Part shown: positions 8,844-16,935 of the stretch, piece after piece
Position numbering within the stretch: the stretch's first letter is position 1
Layout: every line of letters begins with the position of its first letter
From: Palsa-1233 sp031367105
Lineage (GTDB): Bacteria > Gemmatimonadota > Gemmatimonadetes > Gemmatimonadales > GWC2-71-9
Length of the DNA: 64,000 nt
Assembly (NCBI GenBank): GCA_031367105.1
Contig: JANLPG010000030.1
Coordinates: forward strand, 24,007-88,006
Reading direction: 5' to 3'
Program-made: the position numbers and the translations under genes
Notes under the pieces: model-generated
Told to the model about the DNA's origin: nothing
Databases searched by the model: none
The model's input: only the letters and a program-made list of their open reading frames with translations

Positions 8844-11800
8844 TCAGCGTGGTCGAAGCGTGGTCTGGTTGTAGTCGAACTTGACGTCGGGCAGTGGCTT
8901 CAGCGTCACTGTGAAGAAGAGGGCGAAGTTGCCGGTGGCGGTCTTGGCGAAGTCGAAGGAGGCCGTCCAGTCGTGCAGATCCCGCTGCAGGCGGATCTGT
9001 TGTGACTCGAACCGGGAGGCAGTGACGTTGTACTGGGTCTGCCAGGACACATTCCACGCCGGAGTGGGTGAGAAGGATGTGTTCAACCCGATATTGCTCT
9101 GGTTCCCTGTCACCAGATTCAGGGGCTGGAGGAAAATGCTGTTCGGATCGGTGTTGATCGAGCCGACGGTATTTCCCGTCGGGCGCTTCCGCTGCAAGGA
9201 GTACGTCACCGAGGCCGTGAAGCCCCTGCCACTCAGTCCGGCCAGTGCGTCCGACGAGTTGAACGAGCCGGGTCGGAACCGCCGGGAGGTACTGCCGAAG
9301 TAACTCGCCGCCGGCGGAGGAGTAGTGTCGCGCTGTGCTCTCGGGTCAACTTTCCTGGCAAGGCCGAGCAGGACAGCGAGAGAGCGAAAGGTTCCGCCGC
9401 TCAGTGAGAAGTTCGCCTGCACGTTGGAGAGAAACGGCGAGAATTTCGCCGTGTCGGTGCCCACCTGCCCCTGCCAGAGGTCGTGCGTCAGCGAGAGCTG
9501 GAATCCCCGGATCAGATCGCTCTGCAACGAGTTGGTGATCGCCGGCGTAGTCCAGCCGGTTCGTCCCGGGAGCTTTGCCTGTTCGAAGTCGTAGGCCAGC
9601 TGGGATGTCGTCAACTGGAGCAGCGCGATTTTCCGCCAGTTCTTGTCGTCGGTGTTCGTGTCGCCGGCAACGGGTCGGAGCTTGCCGGAAAGCGATTGCG
9701 ACAGCGACAGCGACGCCGTCAGATTCGCCGCGGTTTCGCGCGGGATGGCGCTGCCGGCAGATCCGGAGAGCGCCCGGGCGTACTCCTCGGAGAGCAGCGC
9801 TTTCGGCGAGTATTGCAGGTTGAAGAGCGGCTGGATATTGTGTCGGAACCGTACCACCGGGCCGATCCCGCGATTGATGAAGCCGAAGAGCTGCGGTCCG
9901 ATGGCGAGGCTCAACTGCAGCTTTTTCCCCTGTTGCACCCATTGGCCATTCGTCGCGGCGTTGCGCAGCAGGAACGGATTGCCGCTGCTGATGTTGGTGA
10001 TACCCAGCGTTGGCGTAATCTTGAACGTCTGCTGGAACAGGATGGGAAGGTTGATCCCGGTATCCCAATTCAGGCCGCTCTGGAAGTCCCCTTGCCGGAC
10101 CGTCGTCACCGTGACGGAGTCGTTCGGGTCCGGCGTGCTCAGATCGGGAATACGCTGGGTCAGGGTCCGCCGGCCGACGTCCATCCGGTCCTGGTAGGCG
10201 ACCGTGTTGGCCCAATTGAACCCGCCGATCCGCAGCGGGGTCGTGAGATTCATCGTGGTATTGCGACTGCGGGAAGTCGCCACCAGACTGTCGACCCGGC
10301 CAGGAAAGACCGCAAACTGTGCCGCGCTGGGCTGGTTGGTTGCCACATCGTTCGTCAAGGTGAACGAGGGGGACCAGGTGATGTGCTGCCCGATCCCGAA
10401 CGGATTCGGTGTCAGGGTCAGTGTCGGCAGCGACATCCGCACGCTGCCATCACTCAACGTCTGATTCCGCGTGCCGCCAAGGGTTGTCGATCCCCAGCGG
10501 AAGCGCTTGGTGAGGTTGAGCGAGCTGGTGATCTGCTGGACCGAGCGCAGGGGATCGACCGTGTTGCCTTGCAGCACGCTGGTGTTGCCGCTGTAGTTGA
10601 AGTTCAGCCGCAGCGAAGTGGCATTGTCAAACTGCTGGTTGTGGCCCCACCGGATATTCGTGGAGCGGCCACCCCCGTTCTGGCGCTCCTGATCGATGGC
10701 GAAATCGCCATCAACGAATCGGTCGCGCCAGCGATAGCGGAACTGCCCGCCGTAGCGCATATACCGATTGGCGTACCAGTCGAGCCGCACCGTCGCATCG
10801 AGGTAGTCGTTCGGTGCCCAGTAATAGCCGATGTTGGTGACCTGGCGGTTGTAACTTCGCGTCGGGCGGACGATGTCGTTGAAACCGAAGTTGGGGATCA
10901 GGATCCCCGACCGCCTGCCGAGCTTGGTGTCCTGAAAGAGGAAGGGCAGCCAGACAATCGGCACATCGCGGACGTAAAGCACGGCGGGTCGCGCGACCAG
11001 TACCGACTGTGACACCCACTTCACCTGCCCCGACTGAAAGTGGTAGTGCGGCTCGGGAAGGTCGCACGATGTGAATTCGCTGTGCGCGGCATACAGGCGT
11101 TTGCCGGTGGAGTCCACTGCGAGGTTGCCGCGCAGGAACCAGTTGGCACCACCATCGTCGAAGGTGGTGAGGGCCTCGCCGATGACCCCTCGCTCCTGAC
11201 AGGTGTCGAACTTCATCTCCCGGCCGACCAGAATCTTCCCGCCCCTTCCCCCCTCGAACATCCGCGGCTCCCCTTTGGCGGCAAGCAGGCAGCGCGCATC
11301 GTTGTAACGGATCTCCTCCGCCTCGAGGATGCTGGTGTCGCGGGAGGTGGCAGCCCGTCCCCCGAGAAACAGCCCCTCGCCATCCGGGAGCAGGATCGCC
11401 GAGTCGCCGAGGAAACGGGTCACCGCGAAGCCCTCTCGTTTGAGGAGCAGTTGCATCACGGAGTCTGGTTCGCTGAATTTGCGTCGGGGAGCGGTGGGAA
11501 TGCCGAGGCGCTTGGCAGTGGAGGAGTCAATCGCCCGCGTCCCCTGACCGGGGAGCGATCGGGCGCGGCCAGAATCGGCCGCCGGCGGACGTAGCGGCGG
11601 GTTCTGGGCGTGCAGGTCCCGCGGCCCCCCTGCCAGCAGCAGGAAGAGGAGGATGGCCCCCGCCACCTCTGCCGCTTTCCGGCGTCGCCTCTGCACCAGG
11701 AACGCCCCGATCACCCCCAGCTCATACAGCGCGATCAGCAGCAGCGAGCAGACGATCATCGACAGGACGTCGGTGCCCGGGGAGAGGATGGCGCCCGCGA

Positions 11801-12410
11801 TGCTGTTAAGCAGGATAGCGTAGCGACGAAACGCGCTGAAGCGCTTGGCGTCCATCACGCCGATCCAGGAGAGCAGCGTCATGATCAGTGGCAGCTCGAA
11901 CGAGATCCCCACCGCCAGGATCACCTGAATGACGAACGAAAAATACTCGTTGAAGGTGATCTGGTTGACGAACTCATCGGCCTGAAACGAGAGCAGAAAC
12001 TTGAGTGACAGCGGCACACCGTAGATCCAGCCCAGCCACGCGCCGAACAGGAAGAGCACCAGTCCCATGGCGAGGGCCGGCATCATCGCCTTCTTCTCGC
12101 GCTCGTAGAGCGCTGGCGAGAGGAACGCCCAGAGCTGATAGAGAATGACCGGTGAGGCGAGCACCAGCCCGGCCACGACGCCAAGCTTGAGGACGATCAT
12201 CACCTGTTCGGTGGGCGCCAGGATGGTGAGCTTGCCGCCGGGAAGGTACGGTGCGATCGGGACCTTGAGGAACGCGACCGCGTTGTATTTGCTGACCAGC
12301 CAGAGCCCGATGCCCACACCAACGAACACTGCGATCAGTGCACGAATGATGCGCCCGCGAAGTTCCTCGAGGTGGTCGAGGAACGGCATCTCGCCGGCAG
12401 GATTATCCAT
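8844..12410 (-). CDS. TatC translocase domain fused in frame to LptD/OstA-type outer-membrane protein
   Basis: One uninterrupted 1188-codon frame. Residues 1-245 are TatC: HLEELR (13-18), Glu103 in LYEREK, and six membrane helices ending in VQRRRRK (239-245). A hydrophobic stretch then follows, closing with LHAQ (266-269), which is a complete cleavable signal peptide. Residues 270-1188 match LptD: an OstA-like part with FTSCDLPEPHYHF and VRDVPIVWLPFLF, then a strand-rich barrel. TatC inserts folded-protein transport machinery in the inner membrane; LptD inserts LPS in the outer membrane, so the halves must be separated. An in-frame GTG at 11696 could start LptD independently. It is the last member of the tol-pal gene run and follows cpoB after 8 nt. 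Confidence 0.88.
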   Translation of the reverse strand: MDNPAGEMPFLDHLEELRGRIIRALIAVFVGVGIGLWLVSKYNAVAFLKVPIAPYLPGGKLTILAPTEQVMIVLKLGVVAGLVLASPVILYQLWAFLSPALYEREKKAMMPALAMGLVLFLFGAWLGWIYGVPLSLKFLLSFQADEFVNQITFNEYFSFVIQVILAVGISFELPLIMTLLSWIGVMDAKRFSAFRRYAILLNSIAGAILSPGTDVLSMIVCSLLLIALYELGVIGAFLVQRRRRKAAEVAGAILLFLLLAGGPRDLHAQNPPLRPPAADSGRARSLPGQGTRAIDSSTAKRLGIPTAPRRKFSEPDSVMQLLLKREGFAVTRFLGDSAILLPDGEGLFLGGRAATSRDTSILEAEEIRYNDARCLLAAKGEPRMFEGGRGGKILVGREMKFDTCQERGVIGEALTTFDDGGANWFLRGNLAVDSTGKRLYAAHSEFTSCDLPEPHYHFQSGQVKWVSQSVLVARPAVLYVRDVPIVWLPFLFQDTKLGRRSGILIPNFGFNDIVRPTRSYNRQVTNIGYYWAPNDYLDATVRLDWYANRYMRYGGQFRYRWRDRFVDGDFAIDQERQNGGGRSTNIRWGHNQQFDNATSLRLNFNYSGNTSVLQGNTVDPLRSVQQITSSLNLTKRFRWGSTTLGGTRNQTLSDGSVRMSLPTLTLTPNPFGIGQHITWSPSFTLTNDVATNQPSAAQFAVFPGRVDSLVATSRSRNTTMNLTTPLRIGGFNWANTVAYQDRMDVGRRTLTQRIPDLSTPDPNDSVTVTTVRQGDFQSGLNWDTGINLPILFQQTFKITPTLGITNISSGNPFLLRNAATNGQWVQQGKKLQLSLAIGPQLFGFINRGIGPVVRFRHNIQPLFNLQYSPKALLSEEYARALSGSAGSAIPRETAANLTASLSLSQSLSGKLRPVAGDTNTDDKNWRKIALLQLTTSQLAYDFEQAKLPGRTGWTTPAITNSLQSDLIRGFQLSLTHDLWQGQVGTDTAKFSPFLSNVQANFSLSGGTFRSLAVLLGLARKVDPRAQRDTTPPPAASYFGSTSRRFRPGSFNSSDALAGLSGRGFTASVTYSLQRKRPTGNTVGSINTDPNSIFLQPLNLVTGNQSNIGLNTSFSPTPAWNVSWQTQYNVTASRFESQQIRLQRDLHDWTASFDFAKTATGNFALFFTVTLKPLPDVKFDYNQTTLRPR
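11694..11696 (-). other. lptD: Candidate internal GTG start for a separate LptD
   Basis: Val239 of the TatC-LptD frame is encoded by GTG. Starting here would give a 950-residue LptD (8844-11696) whose first 30 residues form an ideal signal peptide: RRRRK n-region, a run of Ala/Ile/Leu/Phe, and cleavage after LHA. A GGGG stretch lies 8-12 nt upstream. TatC has no stop of its own in this frame, so any TatC-only product would require processing. Confidence 0.4.
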
Positions 12411-12418
12411 CGAGACGG

Positions 12419-13192
12419 CTACGGGAGTGCGCGCAACGCATCGCGGGCGAGTTTCGCCTCGTCGCTCTGCGAATAGCGATCGACCACCTGCTGGTAGTAC
12501 GCTCGCGCAGCCGTGCGGTCCTGTCGGCGCTCCGCCAGCTTCCCGAGCTTGAACAGCGCCGTTGGTGCCCGGGACGACGTGGGGTACTTCGACACCACGG
12601 CGCCGTAGTAGACGCGTGCCGAGTCGGGGACGACAGGGTCGAACGTGTCGGCCAGCCCATACGTGGCGTCGGGCGCGAGGGGCGACGTCGGGTAAAGTTC
12701 CAGCAGTCGCCGGAATCCGATCCGAGCCGATGCCACGGCGCCCTGCTGGTTCTGACCCCGCGCGGCCATATAGATCGCGTCGGCCGAAGGGGCGTTGGTC
12801 ACAGCGGGGAGCCGAGTGGAATCACCGGCCGGCGTGAGGCCGGCCGGCGGTTCCGCACCGCGTACCTCGAGCTGGTTTCGCAACTCGCTCAGCCGTCGCT
12901 GACTCTGGCCCGAGAGCTCCTGCAGCGCGAGCAGGGAGCGCCGCACTTCGGTGAACTCCGACTGATTGTCGCGGGCGCCCCGCTCGAGGGCACGGGACAG
13001 CGATCCCAGCGAATCGATCCCGCGCTGTTGCAACGCGATGATTCGCGTCAGCTCTGCTGCGCGCGCCGAATCGGCACGTGCCTGGGACCGTTCGAGCACG
13101 GCAACCTGCGTCTCGACCCGCCGGACCTGGCCTGGGGTGGCACACGCCGCCGCCAGGAGCAGCGTGAGCGACGTCGCGACGCCGGCCCGCAT
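12419..13192 (-). CDS. cpoB: Tol-Pal associated periplasmic TPR protein CpoB (YbgF)
   Basis: Coordinates outer-membrane constriction with peptidoglycan synthesis at division in Enterobacteria. The 257-residue product begins with a hydrophobic segment ending LLAAAC, a lipobox with Cys17, so here it is probably a lipoprotein, whereas E. coli CpoB is soluble. Residues 20-115 form a coiled coil (VETQVAVLERSQARADSARA), as in the trimerising region of YbgF. Residues 135-257 hold three TPR units (GFRRLLELYPTSPLAPDA, YYGAVVSKYPTSSRAPTA, YYQQVVDRYSQSDEAKLA). It overlaps the pal stop by 1 nt (TGATG). Confidence 0.9.
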   Translation of the reverse strand: MRAGVATSLTLLLAAACATPGQVRRVETQVAVLERSQARADSARAAELTRIIALQQRGIDSLGSLSRALERGARDNQSEFTEVRRSLLALQELSGQSQRRLSELRNQLEVRGAEPPAGLTPAGDSTRLPAVTNAPSADAIYMAARGQNQQGAVASARIGFRRLLELYPTSPLAPDATYGLADTFDPVVPDSARVYYGAVVSKYPTSSRAPTALFKLGKLAERRQDRTAARAYYQQVVDRYSQSDEAKLARDALRALP

Positions 13193-13767
13193 CAGCGGGG
13201 TGCCACCAGCGACTGCGCGCCGGCGATGGCCTCGAACTCATCTCGGCGATTCTTGGCATACGCCGCTTCGTTGGGCGACGGGTCGACGGGAACCTCCCGG
13301 CCGAGCGACGCCACTTCGATGCGGGACCCATCTACGCCGAGGCGAGTCAGGTAGTCCTTCGCCGCGATCGCACGCTTCATCCCGAGCGCCAGGTTGTATT
13401 CGTCGGATCCACGCTCGTCCGCGTGGCCAGTCACCCGGATCCGCAGCGCGGGATTCGCCTTGAGGATCGCAGCTTTCCGATCGAGGCGGGCAGTGTCGTC
13501 CGGGTTGACGGCGAACTGGTCGTAATCGAAGTGGATCGTTTCGGCCAGCTGATTCACCAGCGCCGCGCGATCGGCTTCCCGACGCGCGGCCTCCGCACGG
13601 GCCATCGAGTCGGCATTGGCGGGCCGAACCAGCGGGGTCGGAGTGCTCGAGGCGGGGACGGAGCCTGCCACCGGTGCTGGAGTGGTATTCGGATCGGCCT
13701 TCTTGCCACAGGCTCCGACCACGGTCGTCAGCCCGAGCAGGGCAACGACAAGGGCACGCTGGGTCAC
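13192..13767 (-). CDS. pal: Peptidoglycan-associated lipoprotein Pal
   Basis: Outer-membrane lipoprotein that binds peptidoglycan and TolB. The GTG at 13767 is chosen because GGAGG sits 5 nt upstream and the resulting 191-residue product starts with a signal peptide ending VVGAC (lipid Cys20). A Pro/Thr-rich linker leads to an OmpA-like domain at about 80-185 with IHFDYDQF, VTGHADERGSDEYN and LGMKRA, including the Asp and Arg that bind diaminopimelate. The frame is open a further 144 codons upstream, but that is antiparallel shadow of tolB. Start is 13 nt past the tolB stop. Confidence 0.95.
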   Translation of the reverse strand: MTQRALVVALLGLTTVVGACGKKADPNTTPAPVAGSVPASSTPTPLVRPANADSMARAEAARREADRAALVNQLAETIHFDYDQFAVNPDDTARLDRKAAILKANPALRIRVTGHADERGSDEYNLALGMKRAIAAKDYLTRLGVDGSRIEVASLGREVPVDPSPNEAAYAKNRRDEFEAIAGAQSLVAPR

Positions 13768-13780
13768 GAGGTCCTCCACA

Positions 13781-15106
13781 TCAAGGGTTAGTGCCGCGCA
13801 ATATAGGCGACCAGGCAGGCAGGCGGGCGCCCCCCGGGGTCGGCAATTGGCGCGAGGTTCCGGTTTCCAGGTCGACGATCCAGAGCTGGTCACGACCGGT
13901 CCGATTTGAGCGGAAAACCAGGTGCCGGGAATCTGCCGCCCAACTCGGGTCTTCGTTCTGGCGGCCCGTTGACGTCTGCTGTTTGGCGGGCCGCCCGGTG
14001 CCGACCTGCCAGGTGAAGAGCTGTCGGCCGCCGGCTGCATCCCGACCGAACGCGACCGTGGTGCCGTCGGGCGACCAGTCGGGGGCATAGGACGCCCCCG
14101 TTTCGCCGGCGTCGAACGGCACCAGCACCGCCTGGTCCGTCCCGTCGGCATCCATCGCATAGATCTGCGGCGAGCCGGCCCGGGTCGACATAAAGGCAAT
14201 CCGTCGTCCGTCGGGCGAATACGTCGGCGTCAGGTTGGCGGCGTACTTTCCGGTGGTCGTCAGCCGGTGCGCGCAGCACATCCGGGTCACGTCTGCCTCG
14301 AACAGATCCGTCCCCTCTTCGGCGACACGACCGAAGACGATCTTGCTGCCGTCGGGCGAGAACGACGCACCATTGTTGGTACCCGAGACCGTGGTCGGTA
14401 CGGTGACACGCGTCCCGGTTGCCAGCGATTGAATGATCAGCGCACCGACGTAATCCTTGATTTCGGTGAAGGCGAACCGGGTGCCGTCGGGATGCCACGC
14501 CGGTGAAACCACCAGCCCGCCCGGGCGGCTGACCCGCACCAGATTCTGACCGTCGGCATCAATCCGCCAGATGCCGTTGTCGCGGCGGGTTCCGATTTCG
14601 TCGGCCTTGAAGAGGATCCGGGTCGCCGCGATGCCAATGCCGCCATTGATCCAGGTCACCAGCTCGTCGCTGACCCGGTGGATCGCAAGTCGGCTCTCAC
14701 CCACCCCCGCGGGGTCGAGCGGGCGCACTCCCTGCTGACGCAGCTGGCCCGCCGCGATATCGTAGAGCTTGACCTCGACTCCGGCACCGATCCGCCGCAG
14801 CTCGACCGCCCAGGCTACGCCGAGCGGCTTCAGTGTCGCCGGCACCAGCGGCGCCGTGAGCCGGCCAAGGGAATCGGGGAGGAAGGCCATCTCGTACCGA
14901 TCCGAAAATGCCAAGTCGCGCTCGACGATGCGACGGATCGAGTCGAGCCCGGGCCCCGCCATTACCAGCACGCCCGGGCGAGCGCCGGCCGTATAGTTGA
15001 TCCCCAACCGGATCCGCTCAATGTCCTGTGCGCCGGCAGGCGAGGCGCGACCCACGAGCGCCAGCGTCGCGAGGGCCGCAAGCTGGAGGAACGGGACCGG
15101 CCTCAC
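13781..15106 (-). CDS. tolB: Tol-Pal system periplasmic protein TolB
   Basis: Periplasmic beta-propeller protein that shuttles between Pal and the TolQRA energiser. Of 441 residues, 1-26 form a signal peptide (cleavage near AGAQ), about 27-145 a TolB N-terminal domain, and about 160-430 a propeller with repeated PDG-type blades (SFSPDGSKIVFG, YSPDGRRIAFMS, DWSPDGTTVAFG, WAADSRHLVFRS). The start is GTG at 15106, overlapping the stop of the TonB/TolA-like gene as GTGA. Standard position in a tolQ-R-A-B-pal-cpoB order. Confidence 0.95.
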   Translation of the reverse strand: MRPVPFLQLAALATLALVGRASPAGAQDIERIRLGINYTAGARPGVLVMAGPGLDSIRRIVERDLAFSDRYEMAFLPDSLGRLTAPLVPATLKPLGVAWAVELRRIGAGVEVKLYDIAAGQLRQQGVRPLDPAGVGESRLAIHRVSDELVTWINGGIGIAATRILFKADEIGTRRDNGIWRIDADGQNLVRVSRPGGLVVSPAWHPDGTRFAFTEIKDYVGALIIQSLATGTRVTVPTTVSGTNNGASFSPDGSKIVFGRVAEEGTDLFEADVTRMCCAHRLTTTGKYAANLTPTYSPDGRRIAFMSTRAGSPQIYAMDADGTDQAVLVPFDAGETGASYAPDWSPDGTTVAFGRDAAGGRQLFTWQVGTGRPAKQQTSTGRQNEDPSWAADSRHLVFRSNRTGRDQLWIVDLETGTSRQLPTPGGARLPAWSPILRGTNP

Positions 15107-15780
15107 GGGCGGCGGGTCGGGGCGAAGTAGAATGCAATCGGCAGCTGGTCGCCCGCGAATCCGGACGGCAGCGGCCCGAAGGCCCGCACTCGCCCAGCCG
15201 CCTCCACTGCGCCGAGCGCGGTGAGATCGAAGTCATCGCGTCCGGAGGGCGCCGATACGACCAGATCCGTGACTGAACCATCGCGGAGAATCACGAACGA
15301 CACCTCGGCGTGCAGATTGGTTCGCGCCAGTGGCTGCTGCCACCGCAGATAAATTTGGTTGGTGATCGACCGCAGGTACTCGGGATACGGGAACTGAAGT
15401 CCCGCCTGTCGCAACGTCACCACGTCCTGGCCGGTACTCGGCGTCGTCGATGGAATCGGCGTCACTGGCGATTGGGTGACCGGCGCCTGCTCCGCCACCT
15501 TCACCCGATCGGGCGGGTTGGACTTCATCGGCTCCGGCTTCACCGCTTTCGGCGCCAGCAGCGGTGCCGTTTCGGCCTCGGCGACGGGCGTCGCTTCGGC
15601 GGCGGACCGTCGGGGGGCCTCGGACGGTGCCGGTGCCGCCACCAACTCCACCGCATAGACGATCGGCGGACGGGTCGGCGCACGCTGCGCGACCAGCACG
15701 AGCGCCACGATCACGAGCCCGTGAACCAAGCTCGTGCCTGCCAGTCCAGCGGGGAGCGACGATGTGCGCGTGGCGCTCAC
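15103..15780 (-). CDS. TolA/TonB-like energy transducer
   Basis: A 225-residue protein in the tolA position. One membrane helix at about residues 16-33 (TSLVHGLVIVALVLVAQ) is followed by a Pro/Ala-rich periplasmic linker (about 40-120) and a TonB/TolA-like C-terminal domain (about 130-225) with YLRWQQPL, VSFVILRDGSV and FDLTALGAVEAA. It should couple TolQR proton flow to TolB/Pal. It lacks the long helical domain of Enterobacterial TolA (421 residues), so it looks like a TonB-sized transducer. GTG start overlaps the tolR stop (GTGA). Confidence 0.82.
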   Translation of the reverse strand: MSATRTSSLPAGLAGTSLVHGLVIVALVLVAQRAPTRPPIVYAVELVAAPAPSEAPRRSAAEATPVAEAETAPLLAPKAVKPEPMKSNPPDRVKVAEQAPVTQSPVTPIPSTTPSTGQDVVTLRQAGLQFPYPEYLRSITNQIYLRWQQPLARTNLHAEVSFVILRDGSVTDLVVSAPSGRDDFDLTALGAVEAAGRVRAFGPLPSGFAGDQLPIAFYFAPTRRP

Positions 15781-16205
15781 GGGGGCGGGGCGGGCTCAGT
15801 GACGAGCCCCACCGAGCGGATCCCGGATGCGCTGACGACACCGAGTACGCGCGCGATCTCCCCATACCGCGTCGCCTGATCGCCCCGCACGTAGACGACC
15901 TCCGGGCGCTGCTGGCTGACCAGCAGCCTGAAGGCGGCGCGAAACTGGTCGTAGGAGTACTGCTGCTTGTCGATCGAGATCCGGCCGTTCCGGTCGACGG
16001 TCACGTTGACCGCCTTGCTCGCCGTGATCGGGCGGGAGGACGCCTTCGGGAGCCGCACCTGGATTCCGCCCTGCATCATCGGCGCCGTGACCATAAAGAT
16101 GATTAACAGCACCAGCACCACGTCGACGAGGTTGATGATGTTGACCTCGGCGTTGAGGCGTCGCCGGTTGCGTCGTCCGCGCCCGAGTGCGCCGAGCCCG
16201 GCCAT
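15777..16205 (-). CDS. tolR: TolR (ExbD family) biopolymer transport protein
   Basis: Proton-channel subunit with TolQ. The 142-residue product has a basic N-terminus (RGRRNRRRLNAE), a membrane helix at about residues 22-41 containing the essential Asp28 (NLVDVVLVLLIIFMV), and a periplasmic domain with VNVTVDRNGRISID and VYVRGDQATRYG typical of ExbD/TolR. ATG at 16205 follows the tolQ stop by one nucleotide. A longer in-frame start exists 42 codons upstream but falls within tolQ and lacks family resemblance. Confidence 0.94.
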   Translation of the reverse strand: MAGLGALGRGRRNRRRLNAEVNIINLVDVVLVLLIIFMVTAPMMQGGIQVRLPKASSRPITASKAVNVTVDRNGRISIDKQQYSYDQFRAAFRLLVSQQRPEVVYVRGDQATRYGEIARVLGVVSASGIRSVGLVTEPAPPP

Positions 16206-16206
16206 C

Positions 16207-16935
16207 CTACAGCCGTCCCTCACGTCCCAGCGAGCCGATGGTCGCCTGCGCGAGCCGCTCCAGTTCCCCCTCGAATCGCTCGGTGCGGGAGGTGAAGATG
16301 TTGTACGCCACCACCGCCGGGATGGCAGCACCCAGCCCCGCAGCGGTCGCGATCAGCGCATCGGCAATCCCGGGTGCCACGGCGGCGAGATTACTGCTCC
16401 CCTCGACGCTCAGGCCGTTGAACGACTTCATGATGCCGAGCACCGTGCCGAAAAGGCCGAGCAGCGGAGCGGTCGAGCCGATCGTGGCGAGCCACGGAAT
16501 CATCCGACCCGAATGCTCCGCCTCTTCGCGCACCCGGGTATCGAGCGTCATCGTCAGGGCCTCGAGCTGGGTCAGCGAGAGCCCGGTGCGCGAGACGTTG
16601 GCCCGCTCCATCGCACCGTGGAGGTCGGCGATAAAAGCGGTCGAGCTCTGGACGATGGCGGCATAAGGCGAATCAGCGAGGCGCGAGGCGGCATCGGACC
16701 GCTCATCAACCGTTCGGCTTCTGGCGGTGGCATCCTCGTAGGCGGCGCGGGCGCGAGCGAGTCGACGGAACTCCCACCACTTCGCGCCGATGATATACCA
16801 GGAAAGCAGCGAAGCGAGCGCACAGATCACCAGGACGGCCGATGTCTCAGTGCTCGCCGACAGAATCAGATGGAGGAGCCCAGGGACCGATGGGCCGGCA
16901 GCGTCTTGTATCAACGGACCGTTCCTTCGAACCAT
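16207..16935 (-). CDS. tolQ: TolQ (MotA/TolQ/ExbB family) proton channel
   Basis: Inner-membrane channel that powers TolA. The 242-residue protein has membrane helices at about 31-50, 145-170 and 195-217; the second contains WLATIGSTAPLLGLFGTVLG, the family hallmark. Start is uncertain: ATG at 16935 gives a 25-nt overlap with the upstream epimerase gene, whereas TTG at 16914 would give a tidy TTGA overlap and lose only seven residues. First gene of the tol-pal run; no promoter is obvious in front of it, so it may be read through from the epimerase gene. Confidence 0.93.
   Translation of the reverse strand: MVRRNGPLIQDAAGPSVPGLLHLILSASTETSAVLVICALASLLSWYIIGAKWWEFRRLARARAAYEDATARSRTVDERSDAASRLADSPYAAIVQSSTAFIADLHGAMERANVSRTGLSLTQLEALTMTLDTRVREEAEHSGRMIPWLATIGSTAPLLGLFGTVLGIMKSFNGLSVEGSSNLAAVAPGIADALIATAAGLGAAIPAVVAYNIFTSRTERFEGELERLAQATIGSLGREGRL

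Noticed and set aside
9483..11012. 509-codon plus-strand frame
   Set aside because: Antisense to the LptD barrel; composition is Arg/Pro/Gly-rich shadow with no start signal or domain.
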